64,000 nucleotides of DNA from Maratus speciosus (GCA_963932465.1 OZ010794.1:445037502-445101501); one strand, 5' to 3'. Counted from the first letter of the stretch, positions 47,257-59,432 are shown. Numbers and translations are program-made. The notes: generated from the sequence alone by a model not told the origin.

Positions 47257-49505
47257 CTCTGTTAAAATTTTGGTACAACGTTGAACCAATTTTTGGTGCT
47301 GCAGTAGCTGCCACCATAAGAGGGTGAAACATTGTTTCAGCACTTGGTTCTAAGAATGAACCATAAGTTGGTGAAACCTTGAACCATACGTTGGTGAAAA
47401 CCTTGAACCATACGTTAGTGAAAACCTTGAACCATAAATTGGTGAAACGTTTAACCGCAAATTGGCGAAATGTTGAACCAGAAATATGTGAAATGTGGAT
47501 GAAACAATGATTTTTGTCCCCCCCCCCCACCCCTCCCTTTTCATGGGTAAAATACTTTGCTTTTTTTAGAAAGATATTCTGTTTTAATATAATTTAAGGG
47601 GAAATATTTAGAGTCCCTCCAATTATTTTTTGTTGGAAATTATTTTCAAGATCAGAAACCTAGATTTATTTAACAAATTTTAAAATAATTTAATTATACG
47701 ATAACACCATTGTTATTTTAAATATCTTACACTATAATATACATATTAAAATACATAAGAAAGGATACGATTATGTAATGGGGCTTTATAAATATATAAA
47801 CTTATCAAATTGAGGTAATTGAAATGCATTATAATTTGCAAAATAAACCTATAAAATAGATTTTGTATGACGCATGCAAGCAATCAGAAAAAGAGGAAAT
47901 ATAAATCCTAAATTGCATTTGAAACAAGGGCAGCATCTTAAAAATAAATAAATAAAAAAAAATGTCAAACGGGGGTGGTGGCAAAAAGCATTGCTTATCA
48001 ACTCACATCTTCTATTAAATAAGTTCTGAGCATGTGTTCGAAATATTAAGGATGTGTATTTTTTTTATATGTATGGAGATTGGTAATTGTTTTATTAAAT
48101 GTGAACATCAACATGGAGTCTAAATTTTTAAATTCTACGGAATGAGTACATAATTTTCCTTTAAACATATTCCTTAATAATTCTTATTAATACTTATGGA
48201 ACGATATAAGCCATATTTAATTTTAATATTTTATTCCCGTACCCTATGTATTTTATAAATATAAGCTAAATACATTTTATATATTTTATAAAAAAAATAT
48301 TGATCTAGGAAATAGAAAAAAAGAAGGAAATTTAAAAAGAAAAGAAATGATTGCATATTTACTGTTCTTCATTGTTTGAAAAACATTTTGAATGTAAAAA
48401 GTAATTATTAATCTCTTTAATAAATATTCAATCCTACATTATATAAATAAAATGTAAATAAAAACTTAAAATATACTAAAGCAGTTTTATACATAAACTT
48501 TATATCGGCATAAACAACATTGTATTTAAATGCTTAAATACCATGTTTCCTTTTCACTTCTTAAATTAAAAACTGTAATACGTATAAGGAAATATTCCCA
48601 GTGTAAATCTATTTTTCATTCTGAAACCTTTTCTTATTATCTTAATCATTGAATATCATGTTTCACTCCAAAATATTAATAATTATAAATATTAATTCAT
48701 TGACTGTTATTCTTTATAATAGGGAAACGGTAAAGAACACAAAAATTCCAGTATAAATAAACAGAATTTCATATCACTGCAAATTAATCTTTACATCTAC
48801 TACTGTGAATGCAGCCATGAATCAACATATCTCATCTCGGTATCAGCATTTTAAAAGTAAGATAGTACTTCACGTTTTGTTTTTGCTTTCGAGCTGCGAC
48901 AAATTAAAATACTTCGCATCTCACTAGTGAATAGGAAGAATGAAATGTGTACACAAATTTTCTTTGTTTAAAAAGACAAAACGAATGAAGTGGTGATTAA
49001 TTTTTACTAAGATTTACTTTAATTTTTAAAACAATTATATTTCAAACCGTTACATAAAGAACGAATATAACACACAATCGCTTGTGAAATTCGGGAAACT
49101 AAATCAATCTTTTTCTATAAAACATAAATACTGTTTAACACTTATTCATAAGATACAATATCTAAGTACAGGAATGAAACATTAAAATTAAATAAAAGTT
49201 ACTTTCGCATTCCATAAATATTCCTTTCAAAATCCCTTTCCTTTAAACTTTAAATGGCGGACGAAATGCAATCGTTTCACTTATCTTATAATGGCGTCAT
49301 AAACAAAGACGAACTGTTCTGACTGGCTGATAAGTAGTTCGAAAACTTGGTTCAACTTATTACTAAATGTGGTTCAATCCAGCGTAACTTCCAAGGTTAC
49401 ACCATGAAATGGAGATTTTGAAAATTAAGAAGTACCATATTTTGTTAATTCTTATTATTTTACTCCATATATTGGTTCAACGTTAAGCGGAAATTTTTAA
49501 CAGTC
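47257..49505. mobile_element. 2.25-kb element related to the 43.5-kb MITE
   Basis: Left end CTCTGTTAAAATTTTGG, right end (reverse complement) GACTGTTAAAAATTTCC, each followed inward by GTTGAACCAA. The first 70 bp match the 203-bp MITE. TA precedes the left end (47255-47256); the right target copy is altered. No transposase found in the interior, which from 47.6 to 49.3 kb is plain AT-rich sequence. Confidence 0.68.
47335..47490 (+). repeat. Minisatellite, ~24-bp unit, ~6 copies
   Basis: ACCTTGAACCATACGTTGGT-type units with GAAA spacers next to the left end of the 2.25-kb element; they repeat a piece of its terminal sequence. The 97- and 64-codon minus frames are products of the array. Confidence 0.85.
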
Positions 49506-49581
49506 TTTATGATGACATAAAGAAAGCTAAGATTTTTATTTTATAATGATAGCCCACTTTGATAGCCCTTTCGTTGAACTA

Positions 49582-50143
49582 TTGGGTGATTGCAAAAGTT
49601 CGTCCCTATTTCATAGATGGCAGAAAAACTTGCAATTTTGACGGTGCTGATGTTTGTTTTATAACAATATGATTAACTGACAGTTATCTACATGTGTCGT
49701 GAATGAACATAACGTTTAAAAAAAGTTTTTCAAATTAATTTGTGTGCAAGGTAAATACTTAAAATGGAAAATAAAAATTTACATTTTTGTCATGTTATGT
49801 TATATGAGTTTAATAAAGAAGTGAGCCTTGGACGTGCTACAAAAAATATTCAAAACGTTTATTCGGATCGTACTCCCGCTCTTAGGACAGTTAAAAAGTA
49901 GTTTTGTCGATCTCAAAATGGTGATTTCAATCTAAACGATAAAATTGGCTCTGGGCGACCTTCTGCCATTGATAATGATTTAATACGTAACTAAGTCAAT
50001 AATAATACACGGACTACTGCTGAAGAGATTGCTGAGAGACTAAATGTTGACAATTCAACTGCATTCTGTCATTTAAAACACCTTAAGTTCACTTCGAAAC
50101 TCGGCGCATTGGAAATCGGACACGAACTTTTGCACTCACTCCA
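49582..50143 (+). mobile_element. Internally deleted mariner element (562 bp)
   Basis: TA at 49580-49581 and 50144-50145. The left end TTGGGTGATTGCAAAAGTTCG and right end share TGCAAAAGTTCG in inverted order, a terminal repeat typical of mariner. Most of the transposase gene is missing (about 0.7 kb by comparison with the family's usual 1.3 kb). Confidence 0.85.
49764..50122 (+). pseudogene. mariner transposase, N-terminal remnant
   Basis: ATG at 49764 opens a frame of about 120 codons that matches the paired helix-turn-helix DNA-binding half of mariner transposases: residues 1-45 the first helix-turn-helix, then FCRSQNGDFNLNDKIGSGRP (usual form W..F..GDF...D..R.GRP), then NNTRTTAEEIAERLNVDNST, the second helix-turn-helix. 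In-frame stops at 49899-49901 (TAG) and 49992-49994 (TAA). The catalytic D,D34D domain is entirely absent because the sequence jumps to the 3' terminal repeat. Full family proteins are about 345 residues. Confidence 0.85.
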
Positions 50144-50145
50144 TA

Positions 50146-51067
50146 TTATATTACAACTTAATTTCTATGGTTAAAAGAGTTCTTTGTGCCAGTGAAGGGA
50201 GGAAGAAGTAGCTTTCATATTTTTTGGTTTTAAAATTTTGCAAGTTTTACTCGAAGCTAATTTTACTCAAATTTTAAGAAGCTAAAAGGCGACGAACTCG
50301 ATAAGAGAATATTCATCAATACTGAATTCGAATGAGAATTGCGCCAAATTAGTAAGTTATTAGCCGCCCTTGGCGACCAGCCTCCCTTAAAATTTATGTT
50401 TGAGGAAGCATGCTAAACATTGTATCATGTTACTTTTACTCATAATTTAACTTACTTGGACTCCCTTAAATATAATTAATATAATCCCTTAAGCTAATAT
50501 TAGTTTTTGTTGCATTAAAACATCTCAATTTGTTGATTTTGTGTAAGCAAGTAAACCCTATTTGTTTACAATGGAAGTCTATGGGAATTTGGCGAAATAT
50601 TAAAGGTATCGCCAAGTTGACGACAAACTTGGCGGCATTTGGCGACAAAATGGGTCCCCCCTATGGTAAACCCCCTTATAGGTAAGGAGATGCATTAAAT
50701 GCTGTTCAATAACCAAATGCTGCCATTTTTAAACAAGATGGCGGATGAAGCCAAAATGTCAGCCACCCTAGAAATTCAAACTGCTGTATCTCAGCCATTT
50801 TTTTAAGATAAAGACAAAACAAAATATGCTCCGGAATAATTGTATTGAGGTCAAACTCTTAATAAAATCATATTTTCCAGTTTTTAATTTATTTGCACCG
50901 CTTTTTAAATTTTTTAAATGGCCGCCCTTTTGAAACAAGATGGCGTATGAAGCTGGCCAACGAACTCGGTCGAGACATTGGTGTGTACTATGCAAACTAA
51001 TGTCTCCCAATTTGATCCAAATCGGTTTATAAATACGAGAGTTATCGCATGACAAAAATCAGATATA
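50146..51067. other. AT-rich spacer
   Basis: TTTGGCGA-type words at 50585-50650 recall 29.2-29.6 kb. AAACAAGATGGCG occurs at 50732 and 50934, marking a diverged direct repeat of about 200 bp. No gene recognised. Confidence 0.45.
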
Positions 51068-51069
51068 TA

Positions 51070-52638
51070 CACTGCGTAAAAAAAGTAGAAGGATACTAGA
51101 CTTTTTTCTAAAAAAAGCACAACTATTTACGTTAGTGCAAAATTCTTTATTTGCGTAACACTTTACAACTAAATGAATATAAAATCATAGTAATCAAAAA
51201 TAAATTACAAAGAGAATTTGATTTTCATAACATAGTTCCTTTTTCCTACATGAAACTCTGTAAAAAAAGTAGAAGGACACATAAATATTTTATATGGAAA
51301 TTAAAGTATTAGTAAGAAGTTTTCTTTCCATTTGCCTTATGACTTGAAAGACTCTGTTTGGCATTGAATCATTGAGTGCTTACATTTTACTTTGATAAAA
51401 ATTGTCCCAAACATCGTTAAGTGCATTCCGAAGCTCAACAACAGATTCATACTGTTTTCTTTCATTGTATGCGCGACGAAATAATGTCGCCCATATGTTT
51501 TCAAATACGTTCAAGTCAGGGTGTTTAGCTGGCCATGGCAAAACACAGACCTTGTTTCTGTGGAATCAATTTTTAACACCAATAGCCGTGTGAATCGCTG
51601 CTCTATCTTGTTGAAATATCAATCTGCGCCACCTAATTCTGTACATAACGAAGAAGTTCAGATTCCAACAATCAGATGTAATCTTTGTGGTTCTATCTAC
51701 CATTCAAAAAGACCAGACTCGTTCTTCCATCATATCCGACTGCTAGCCAGAACATCAAACTTCATACTTCCATGTGTCGAGTGGAATAAAATTCTTCCTC
51801 ATTCTCGATTCAAAGCCAACAGAACTGATATTCACCAGGACCATATAAATTGAACTTTTTCCCATCTGAGTAAATGACAGAAGTCCATTCCGTGGTGCAA
51901 GCCATGTGATCTTGCCCAAAGTGTGATGCCCAAGGTAAGCGGTTAGCTATGTGCATTTTTGTCCACTTGGATGGTGTTATCTCTTCTTGAAAATGAAGTC
52001 TTTGGACTTTAATATTGTTATATACCGTTTGACGTGACACATGGGTTAGCCCTGCTTGTATTCGGACCTTTGAAATTACAGAATCTTTCTTTTTCTACTC
52101 TCGGATAATGTTTCTGTGATCAAGAGGCGTCAGTGTTTTAATTCTTCCTGTCTTTATTTTTAGTACCATGATTTTCTGGATTTCTAAGATAGTTTGATAT
52201 TGCAGTTTTACTAACATTAAGCAACTTAGCAATCTCTCTGATGCTTTTTACCCTCTTTTCTAAATGCTATGGCTTGGCTTTTTTGAAAATTATTTAAAGG
52301 TATTCCTTTTGGCATTCTAAAAAAAAAATCAATCTAAAAATGACGAAATAAATATTTTTTTGACAAAAACAATAAAATAGTAAAACTTATTTACCTTATC
52401 TATAGCAGAAGCGTCCAATAAATTCAATTTTCCAGAACTGTCCTTCTACTTTTTTTATAGTGCGATAGTTAACCAAGTTCATTTTTCTATAAATCAATTG
52501 CTGCAGCAATTTATTTTTTATATCATAACAAATGGATATGTATAAAATGATACCCTTTATAAAAATCAGACCGTAAATGTAAATCACAATTAAGTAAATT
52601 TAAAAAATCGAGTGTCCTTCTACTTTTTTTACGCAGTG
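51070..52638 (-). mobile_element. Full-length Tc1/mariner-type element (1.57 kb)
   Basis: TA at 51068-51069 and 52639-52640. Perfect inverted ends CACTGCGTAAAAAAAGTAG. A second inner copy of the motif AAAAAAAGTAGAAGGA lies at about 51261-51278 and, inverted, at about 52438-52455, so each end has two presumptive transposase binding sites, as in Tc3. Encodes the dead transposase at 51290-52315. Confidence 0.9.
51290..52315 (-). pseudogene. Tc1-like DD34E transposase, inactivated
   Basis: Start ATG at 52315-52313. The N-terminal helix-turn-helix reads MPKGIPLNNFQKSQAIAFRK and then, after a frameshift, REIAKLLNVSKTAISNYLRN. The second DNA-binding part and the first catalytic Asp are in the open stretch 52040-51810: VIYSDGKKFNLYGPGEYQFC (family form FSDEKKFNLDGPDG). 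The second Asp is in IFQQDRAAIHTAIGVKN and the Glu in PWPAKHPDLNVFENIW; 34 codons lie between them, including one stop, so the spacing is DD34E. The C-terminus NDSMPNRVFQVIRQ follows another stop at 51382-51380; the final stop is at 51292-51290. About 340 codons in all, the normal family length, with several stops and frameshifts. Acts, when intact, in the nucleus to excise and insert its own element at TA. Confidence 0.9.
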
Positions 52639-52643
52639 TATAT

Positions 52644-52702
<59 letters not shown>
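52639..52702. repeat. TA microsatellite
   Basis: Runs of TA with one AA interruption and a CG near the end; the preceding Tc1-type element inserted at its edge. It lengthens an overlapping minus-strand frame with Tyr-Ile repeats. Confidence 0.9.
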
Positions 52703-52704
<2 letters not shown>

Positions 52705-52788
52705 GTATATAAAAGTCACATTTGAAATCGATGAAAATATACCAAAATTTTCCGGAAGTATTTTCGACCGGGCGGCTGCAATAGGTAG

Positions 52789-52954
52789 ATTTTTTCTTTT
52801 TGTAATGAAAGCTACCTAAAGGTGCTTTTCTTAAAATATCGAGGTTGATTTTGTTCCACTCTTCGATCAAAATCCAGAGTCCATCCAGCGTTTTTGGATG
52901 CCGCATAAAAAGAGCTTGTTTTATAAATTCCAGATTAACAATATTTTTTTGCAA
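52789..52954 (-). pseudogene. C-terminal fragment of a second Tc1-like transposase
   Basis: Minus-strand codons from 52954 include FIKQALFMRHPKTLDGLW and ILIEEWNKINLDILRKAPLG, matching the region after the catalytic Glu in Tc1 transposases, where a helical stretch with EEW and a final small motif (usually SMPRR) ends the protein. The catalytic part upstream is absent. Distinct from the neighbour at 51.3-52.3 kb. The frame continues as low-complexity sequence to 52523. Confidence 0.5.
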
Positions 52955-53925
52955 ACGCGCCGGGGGAGTTCAGTGGGATACTTTCAAATGGAATTGCCTA
53001 AATTACGGTTTCATTTCTCATTTTTAGGCACGTTCGTAGTTATATAAATACATAGCACTTATAATTGTCGTCTGATCCGTCCATCTATCCTCATACAACA
53101 GCGTAAAATCTACCCAACCGAGTGGTTTGAAATTTAATTTGTATTATCGATGCAGAATTTTGTCGGGTCATTTCAAATTTTATAAAAATCGAATCAAAAC
53201 TTAAAAAGATATTAAAAAAAGTTTTCTTCATTCTATTAAATCATATCATACGTAATTAATTCAGCGATATCCCATGATGGGTAATGATTCTAAGCTGCCA
53301 AGGTGATGACGTTCTATTTAAGATGGAGTCCTATTATTTCCGTATTACCGAATTATATATATATATAATCGTAAACAATTTTGTATTCATGTATTTTTGC
53401 ATAAGAGTGCAACAGCTATTGCACCAAGTTCTGAATATTTATTAAGCTAGTTTTAGTATGAACGCGTCTCATTTCGATGTACAATTTCCGATTTTTTTTT
53501 TCTAAAAATATAGCAATCGATTTAGGGTATGGTTGGTAGTCTTATCCTGATCGAATTTAATACATTGTTCGGGTATTGAAACGGAATTTCTTCTGTAAAT
53601 ATTGGGCGTAAGATATTCTCCTGATGTTATGATGAGTTGATTTTAACATATTTATTTTTAAGCTAAATAATCCCACAAATTATTTGCATGTTCCATTTCG
53701 AAAGAAGAATAAATTTGAAAATAGCAGGCGATAATTTGAATTGCGGATAATAAGTTATTGCCAGAAATTCCCACCCTAAATATTTGCAATTTTAAATCTT
53801 TTATCGAAATCATTGCAGAAATATGTACACCCTCTATAATTCTAAACATGTAAATAATAAGGAATATAAATAATTGCTTCTAAAAATCCCTCTATATTTT
53901 CATGCAGAAAAATAGATATTCAATA
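52955..53925. other. AT-rich spacer
   Basis: Nothing recognised beyond a short TA run at about 53353-53366. Confidence 0.45.
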
Positions 53926-54305
53926 TTCGAAATCTTTTAACCTTTTGAATTGTCGTCTGCATTCTTTTTCTAGTTCTAAATCTCTTGCATTACTGTAACA
54001 AGTTAACAAACGTAATACAATGACTATTTTCTTGGCAGAGCAACTGTCTAGTCACGTTACATTTAACTATCAACAAAACTATTCAACGAGATAATCTTCA
54101 GCTGTAAAAAACGAGTTTCTTAAAGATGGTAATCGAGTGAATTATTCCATAAGAAATATATTTGCCTGAAATGTTATTTTCGGTGTTACAATTCACGAGA
54201 AAAACATAAAATTGTTATTATTATTAATATGAGCAAAAATAATAGTGCTCAAGAATTTATAGTTATTGTAATGGTTTACGCTTATATGTATCTCGAAAAA
54301 TTAAA
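53926..54305 (+). repeat. R8 repeat, copy 1
   Basis: Collinear with 57510-57900 and 62098-62480: CTTTTAACCTTTTGAATTGTC, GTCTAGTCACGTTACATTTAA (shared core CTAGT.ACATTT), ACTATTCAACG and TTATTATTATT in order. Confidence 0.7.
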
Positions 54306-54619
54306 GGGTTGCACTAGATTCCATAAATGAATTGTTTAGTTTTTTTTTCTTTTAATCAACTATGGCGCTTTTTTCGTTTTCATTTTCTCAATCGTAAAAC
54401 TATAAATAACATAAGGAAACAAACACAAAAAATGTTAGGTCTTCTAGCAAATTTGTTTTAATTATTTTATTTATTATTTTTTTTAAGGTGCTGAGATTTT
54501 CTTAAACCATCAAGTTTTTCCCCAAAGTTTTCGGTCGAAGGTGTCACCTTCTTTACAAAATTGCCTGTTGTTACTAAGCGTTAAATATTAATTCATGAAC
54601 AACATTAATATTTAACAAG
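54306..54619. other. AT-rich spacer
   Basis: Nothing recognised. Confidence 0.45.
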
Positions 54620-57272
54620 AAAGAAAAATCATGCGTTAAGTATAGATTATGAAACATTTTCCAACACTTCCTGAATGCCTTAACAAAATTTCGTTGTTTA
54701 GGGAAATAAGGCATATAAGACAACTAAGTAAACATTTTAGAAAACGCATAAAACATTTGAAAAACTGATTTCAGCAGTTATCATCCACATAAAATATGTA
54801 TTCCAATTCTTTAGAACAGCCCTGTATTTGACCTGTAGGTTGATATATATACCTACTATATAATGGAGAAATTTAGTTTAGCAAGAAAACGAATAACAGG
54901 TTCAAATTTCTCTTTCAGCAATTTATACTAATAGATGGAAATATACTTGCATACCTTTGTACAGCCCTGTAGTAAACCTAGTACTTTTATTACACGGCAC
55001 TATTTAGCTAAAATTTAATTCAAACTAAAACACTCTTAAAACTATTGAAATCACATTTCCAGAAATTATCATTTATAGACGTCCATGTATCCAATTCTTT
55101 GCGTGACCCTGTATATCATTTTATCTATATTCTACAAATATTTCTCACTAAACTAAATGCAGTTCAGCGTAAAAGTGCATAACTCATTTAAAAACCACTT
55201 TTAAGCAATTTGCACTCATACCCAGTAATCATTACGAATTCTTTTGTGTAGCCCACCATAATGAATTATAGCATTTATACACATCATATACTATGCATAA
55301 ATATAATAAAACATAAAAGCGCATAACATAATTAAAAATGCATTTCCAGCAATCATCGCTACTGTACAGCACTTAGGATACAATATAGTAACATAGAATC
55401 AGAAATCTGTTGTGTGTCCCGGTAAATGCTATGCACTTCGTATTATACATGAAATAAGTTATAGTAAATCTCAGCGACGTATATCAATTTCATTATACAT
55501 GAAATAATTTAACGTAATTAAAATACGCACTGTCCCTGTAAATGAACTAAACATGCTACAAACTTCATTTGAAATAGGGAGCATGCTATGGTAAACATCC
55601 AAAAATTTCAGGGCAATCCAAGTCAAAGCGATATAGGTAAGTGTCTTATCTTAAATGGGAGAAGTAACCGCAAGATTAAAGGCGAAGTCACAGCAATCAA
55701 GGTCGCACGCCACGTAGCGGACGGAGTGAACAACAGAAAGATGCCTAATTGTTTTCTTCTTTATGGATAATCTATTAATTGCACATCTATGAAATAACTG
55801 CGCAAGCGCCAACATCGTGTTTTCATTTGTTTGTAGCATTTATATTCTGACAGTAATAGAATGTTCTATTAATTTTTATTCGTATTTTTTGACTTATTTA
55901 TTATAGTTAATTATTTAAATAAAAACAGTTCTTTTTTAGAAGTAATATTATTTGTTAAAATGGCAAAATGTTGGCAATCGAATAACTCTAGTTTTCGAAA
56001 TTGTAAGAAAGTTCTTTTCTTATAGAATCCATATGTCCTTTTCGAAAGAGCAAAACAAGTTAGCTACGTATTTTAACTTTAATTTATTTTTTAAAAAATA
56101 TTATTTGATATACATTATAAAATGTTGTTGATTTAAATACGCTCGATTTTAATTATTTTCTTTTAATGAATTGAAAAATGACGCATAGAAATTAGTAAGT
56201 AGTTAATGTGTAAAGATTGAATTTTGTAGTCTTATTTTTTACTCAATTCTTGATGTGCTAAAGTTATAAAAAATGATATAAACGGTTCTATTCCAGATGA
56301 AAATAGAATGTTTATCAAGGTTTAGAATATGTATAGAATTTAATAATAAATAAAATATTCAATTTTAAGTCCTTTTCTTCGTTTATCAAGCGCAGACGAT
56401 GCATCGAAAACTTATTCCAATATTCTTTTGATCGTATTGTATTCATGTTATTTAAATTACAAATAGTTCATTTATTTAATTTAAAATTCATTTTATTTTA
56501 TATTCAGAATCACTTTAATTTAAAATGCTTGCATTAAATGTTGTACTATTAAGCGAACAATTATTGTTAATTTAGTATTTGTTTAAATATTTTGAGAGTC
56601 CAGACAATAATTGCAAAAATTTTCCTAAAATCGCCAGATTAGACTTTTTTTTTTCCCTTGAATTAGACAAAGCCATTTAGAGAATCCCTGTTAAAAATTC
56701 TACTACGAATTTCAGATTGTTACTTACTCACAGGAGATGAATCTTGTTTGCCAGATATATTGCAAAATATTTTTGTTACAGCTTGTTTTGATAAAAATAT
56801 GCGTATTTAAAAAAAAGTCGCTATGGCATTTTAGTTTAAGGGCTAAAGGCAGTAATGCTTTCGTAGCATTAGTGCTTTTCTCCCGAAATTAAAATGATAT
56901 TGCGATTATTATTTTTTTTAAATGTGCATAATTTTATCAAAACAAACTGTAATAAAAATATTTTGCAATAAAACTGGGAAACAAGATTAATCTTCCATAA
57001 GTGAGTAAAGAATCAGAAAATATGCGCAAGAGATGCGCAGATAGTAGATATTCTGTCATATATGACGTCATACTGAAAACTCGCGTATTTGCATTATTCA
57101 CTCCGTCCACCAGATGGCGCAGTTGTGTCAATATACTCCAGATTCCAGTATTGACATTGTACGCTTACTTATATCGCTTTGATCCAAGTATATTTACGGG
57201 AGTTTGAGCGCAGCCAGACGGACAGACAAACCGAAGTCATAAACCCTTTTCAACTTTGTTAGAAAGTGTTAA
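54620..57272 (-). repeat. R1 repeat, copy D, split by a 1.56-kb insertion
   Basis: Starts AAGAAAAATCATGCGTTAAG and ends TTGTTAGAAAGTGTT. It has about five diverged modules of 150-170 bp (each with AAAAGCGCATAAC, then CAGCAAT, then CCTGTA), more than the other copies. Broken at 55622/57183. Confidence 0.75.
55623..57182. mobile_element. Insertion with TCAAAGCGATAT termini inside R1 (1.56 kb)
   Basis: Inverted ends TCAAAGCGATATAGGTAAG and TCAAAGCGATATAAGTAAG. TCCAAG flanks both sides (55617-55622 and 57183-57188); uninterrupted R1 copies read ATCCGAGTATATTTAC here, so this is a 6-bp target duplication. Inside each end is GGACGGAGTGAA in inverted orientation. Superfamily unknown; no transposase seen. 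Confidence 0.8.
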
Positions 57273-57464
57273 AAATGCGCGCAGGAAATGAAAATGGAAC
57301 ATTAAAAAAAAAAAAATTTCTGATATAAATTTCCATCTTTCCCGTTCAAAAATACGAGGAGAAAGTTAAGCTTACAACTCAATAATTTATATACTGGACG
57401 TCTCAAATTTATCAGTATATCTTATTCTTTGAAATTATGAAAACTGGATTTTGAAATCCTTATA

Positions 57465-57900
57465 TATACTCGTATATATATATATATATATATATATATT
57501 TTCAGATAAGTGAAACAGGTTAAAAATCTTTTAACTTTTTGTAATGTCATCAGCAATTTTCCAAGTTCTAAATCTGCTGCATCAGTGTAATGGTTAAAAT
57601 GTGTAATATAATGGCTATTTTCTAGGTTCAGAAACTTGTCTAGTTACATTTAATTTCATTTTAAACATGAGTGACTATTCAGCGAGAAAAGCATTAACTT
57701 CATCTCTAAATGCATGAGTTCTTTTGCAGATGATAATGAAGCACTACACCCCGAAGTCCGAAGTGTCGTTTTCGAGCAGACAAAAACATGAACATTTATA
57801 AGAAAAAACATGAAATAAAAATCATTATTATTTTAAACAAAAGCAATAGCATTTCATTCTTATTCTTGTAGTAGCGGGATTAGCTCTTGCGATGTATTTT
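57465..57900 (+). repeat. TA microsatellite and R8 repeat, copy 2
   Basis: TA run 57465-57500, then the R8 sequence from about 57510. The unit that is amplified in copy 3 is present here once (57820-57900). Confidence 0.7.
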
Positions 57901-57980
57901 GAAAAGAATAAAAATATAAACTAGAGAACAGAAATTCTGCTTTTTCAGAATTTAGTGTCACCCCCCGACCTTTCTATTAC

Positions 57981-58260
57981 TTCATTTTCTTCTGGTGGAC
58001 TGGTGGTTTCTATTATTATGAAACAGCCATTATAAATGAAGCGTTAGGTGAAGATGAAAGAGCAGTCGTAAAAAGTAAGAACTCTGATTTTCTGGTCAAA
58101 ATGGAGAAAAAAAATGACCATAATTTTTGTTTTCAAAAGAAAAAAAAATATGGCCATTTTTACTTCATTTATAATGGCTGTTTCATAATAATAGAAGCCA
58201 TTAGTCCATCAGAAGAAAATGACTCGGTTAAGCGGGACTCAGATAATCGGGACTCTACTG
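57981..58260. repeat. Foldback with a pogo/Tigger-like right end
   Basis: Arms 57981-58041 and 58163-58222 pair with about four mismatches in 60. The right end, as reverse complement, begins CAGTAGAGTCCCGATTATC next to TA (58261-58262), resembling pogo/Tigger termini (CAGTAGA..C.CGATTATCC). The left terminus is not recognisable. Confidence 0.6.
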
Positions 58261-58261
58261 T

Positions 58262-59010
58262 AGCGCAAAATATATTTCAAGTTTAAGAGTTAAAGCACAC
58301 GTTTTTATTTTATGTAAAGTGACGTTATTTGCATTAATACAGATACTTAAAATTAAATATAGTTTATAATAGCTCCATGTTTTATCATAAATCCTTCATT
58401 TATATTTTTCTCAAAATTTTAATTAATTTTTTTTTTTAAAACTTTTATGCGAAAATGGCCTTAAAAAGATATAATTGCTATTTTTCAACAATATTTTCTT
58501 TACTTTGTACAGAAATGGAGTACTTGAGTTGCCAAATGAAAGAAATGTCGCTAAAAACTCCAAAAAAAAAAAAAAAATAATAATATTTCAAAAACAAATG
58601 GAGATGCAGTTTTCAAACAAATTGCATTAAAAAGTACTTTTTTTCCCAATACGACGGTATAAACTTTGAAAATGTGCGATGCTTAGAAGTTTTTAAAAAT
58701 GCTGTAGAGTATTTAATCGCACAATGAAACATCGGCTTTTGTTTTAAGGCTGTCGTATACAAAGTAACGTTATTTATTGGAGACAAAATAAGCTGGGAGA
58801 AAGAAATAGCATACCGGGGGCTAAAATAATCAGGCAGAAGATAATTCGAATTTTTATATTGCATTAGAGCAGCTAAAACAGCATTTCTATTTTATTTTTC
58901 CATTTGTAAAATCATAGCAAAAACGATGGAAATTGATAAAGCCAAAAACGAACATGATCAATTTTCTAAAATATTTCTTAAGGTATTGTGATTATTATTA
59001 CCTCATTTTT
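58262..59010. other. AT-rich spacer
   Basis: Nothing recognised; A-run at 58562-58577. Confidence 0.45.
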
Positions 59011-59415
59011 AACGCTTTCCAACAAAGTTGAAAAGTGTTTATGCTTTCGGTTTTTCTGTCCGTCTGTCCACGCTTTACCTCCCGTAAATATACTCGGATT
59101 TTCATGAAACTGATAATCCATACTTAGGGTCACGTTTGCACAGACTCTTAAAAGTATTCCATTGCGGATCTATGGGCAAAAATAGTTTGAGGTGTATTTT
59201 AATGATGCTGTAAAATTTCAAACATAACGACATAAAAGTGATCACCAAGATGCACTGCAACATGTTTTCTATAGACTATGGAGTGCGTAAGATTTATAGT
59301 TCTTTTACAAAGATGCGCAAAAGTATTCGGTTACAGGACCGAATATAATCGATATTGCTGGTTGTGCGTTTTTCGCTGTGTTGTGCATTTTTAAATCTAC
59401 TTATCTACTTTTGAG
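59011..59415 (+). repeat. R1 repeat, truncated copy C'
   Basis: Has the R1 left end (AACGCTTTCCAACAAAGTTG) and the first half, then stops where copy C begins, so two copies lie head to tail. Confidence 0.7.
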
Positions 59416-59432
59416 TGTGTTACGTGGTTTTT

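Noticed and set aside
52523..52780. Minus-strand frame with a long Tyr-Ile repeat
   Set aside because: Translation of the TA microsatellite joined to a true Tc1-like fragment upstream; only the latter is annotated.
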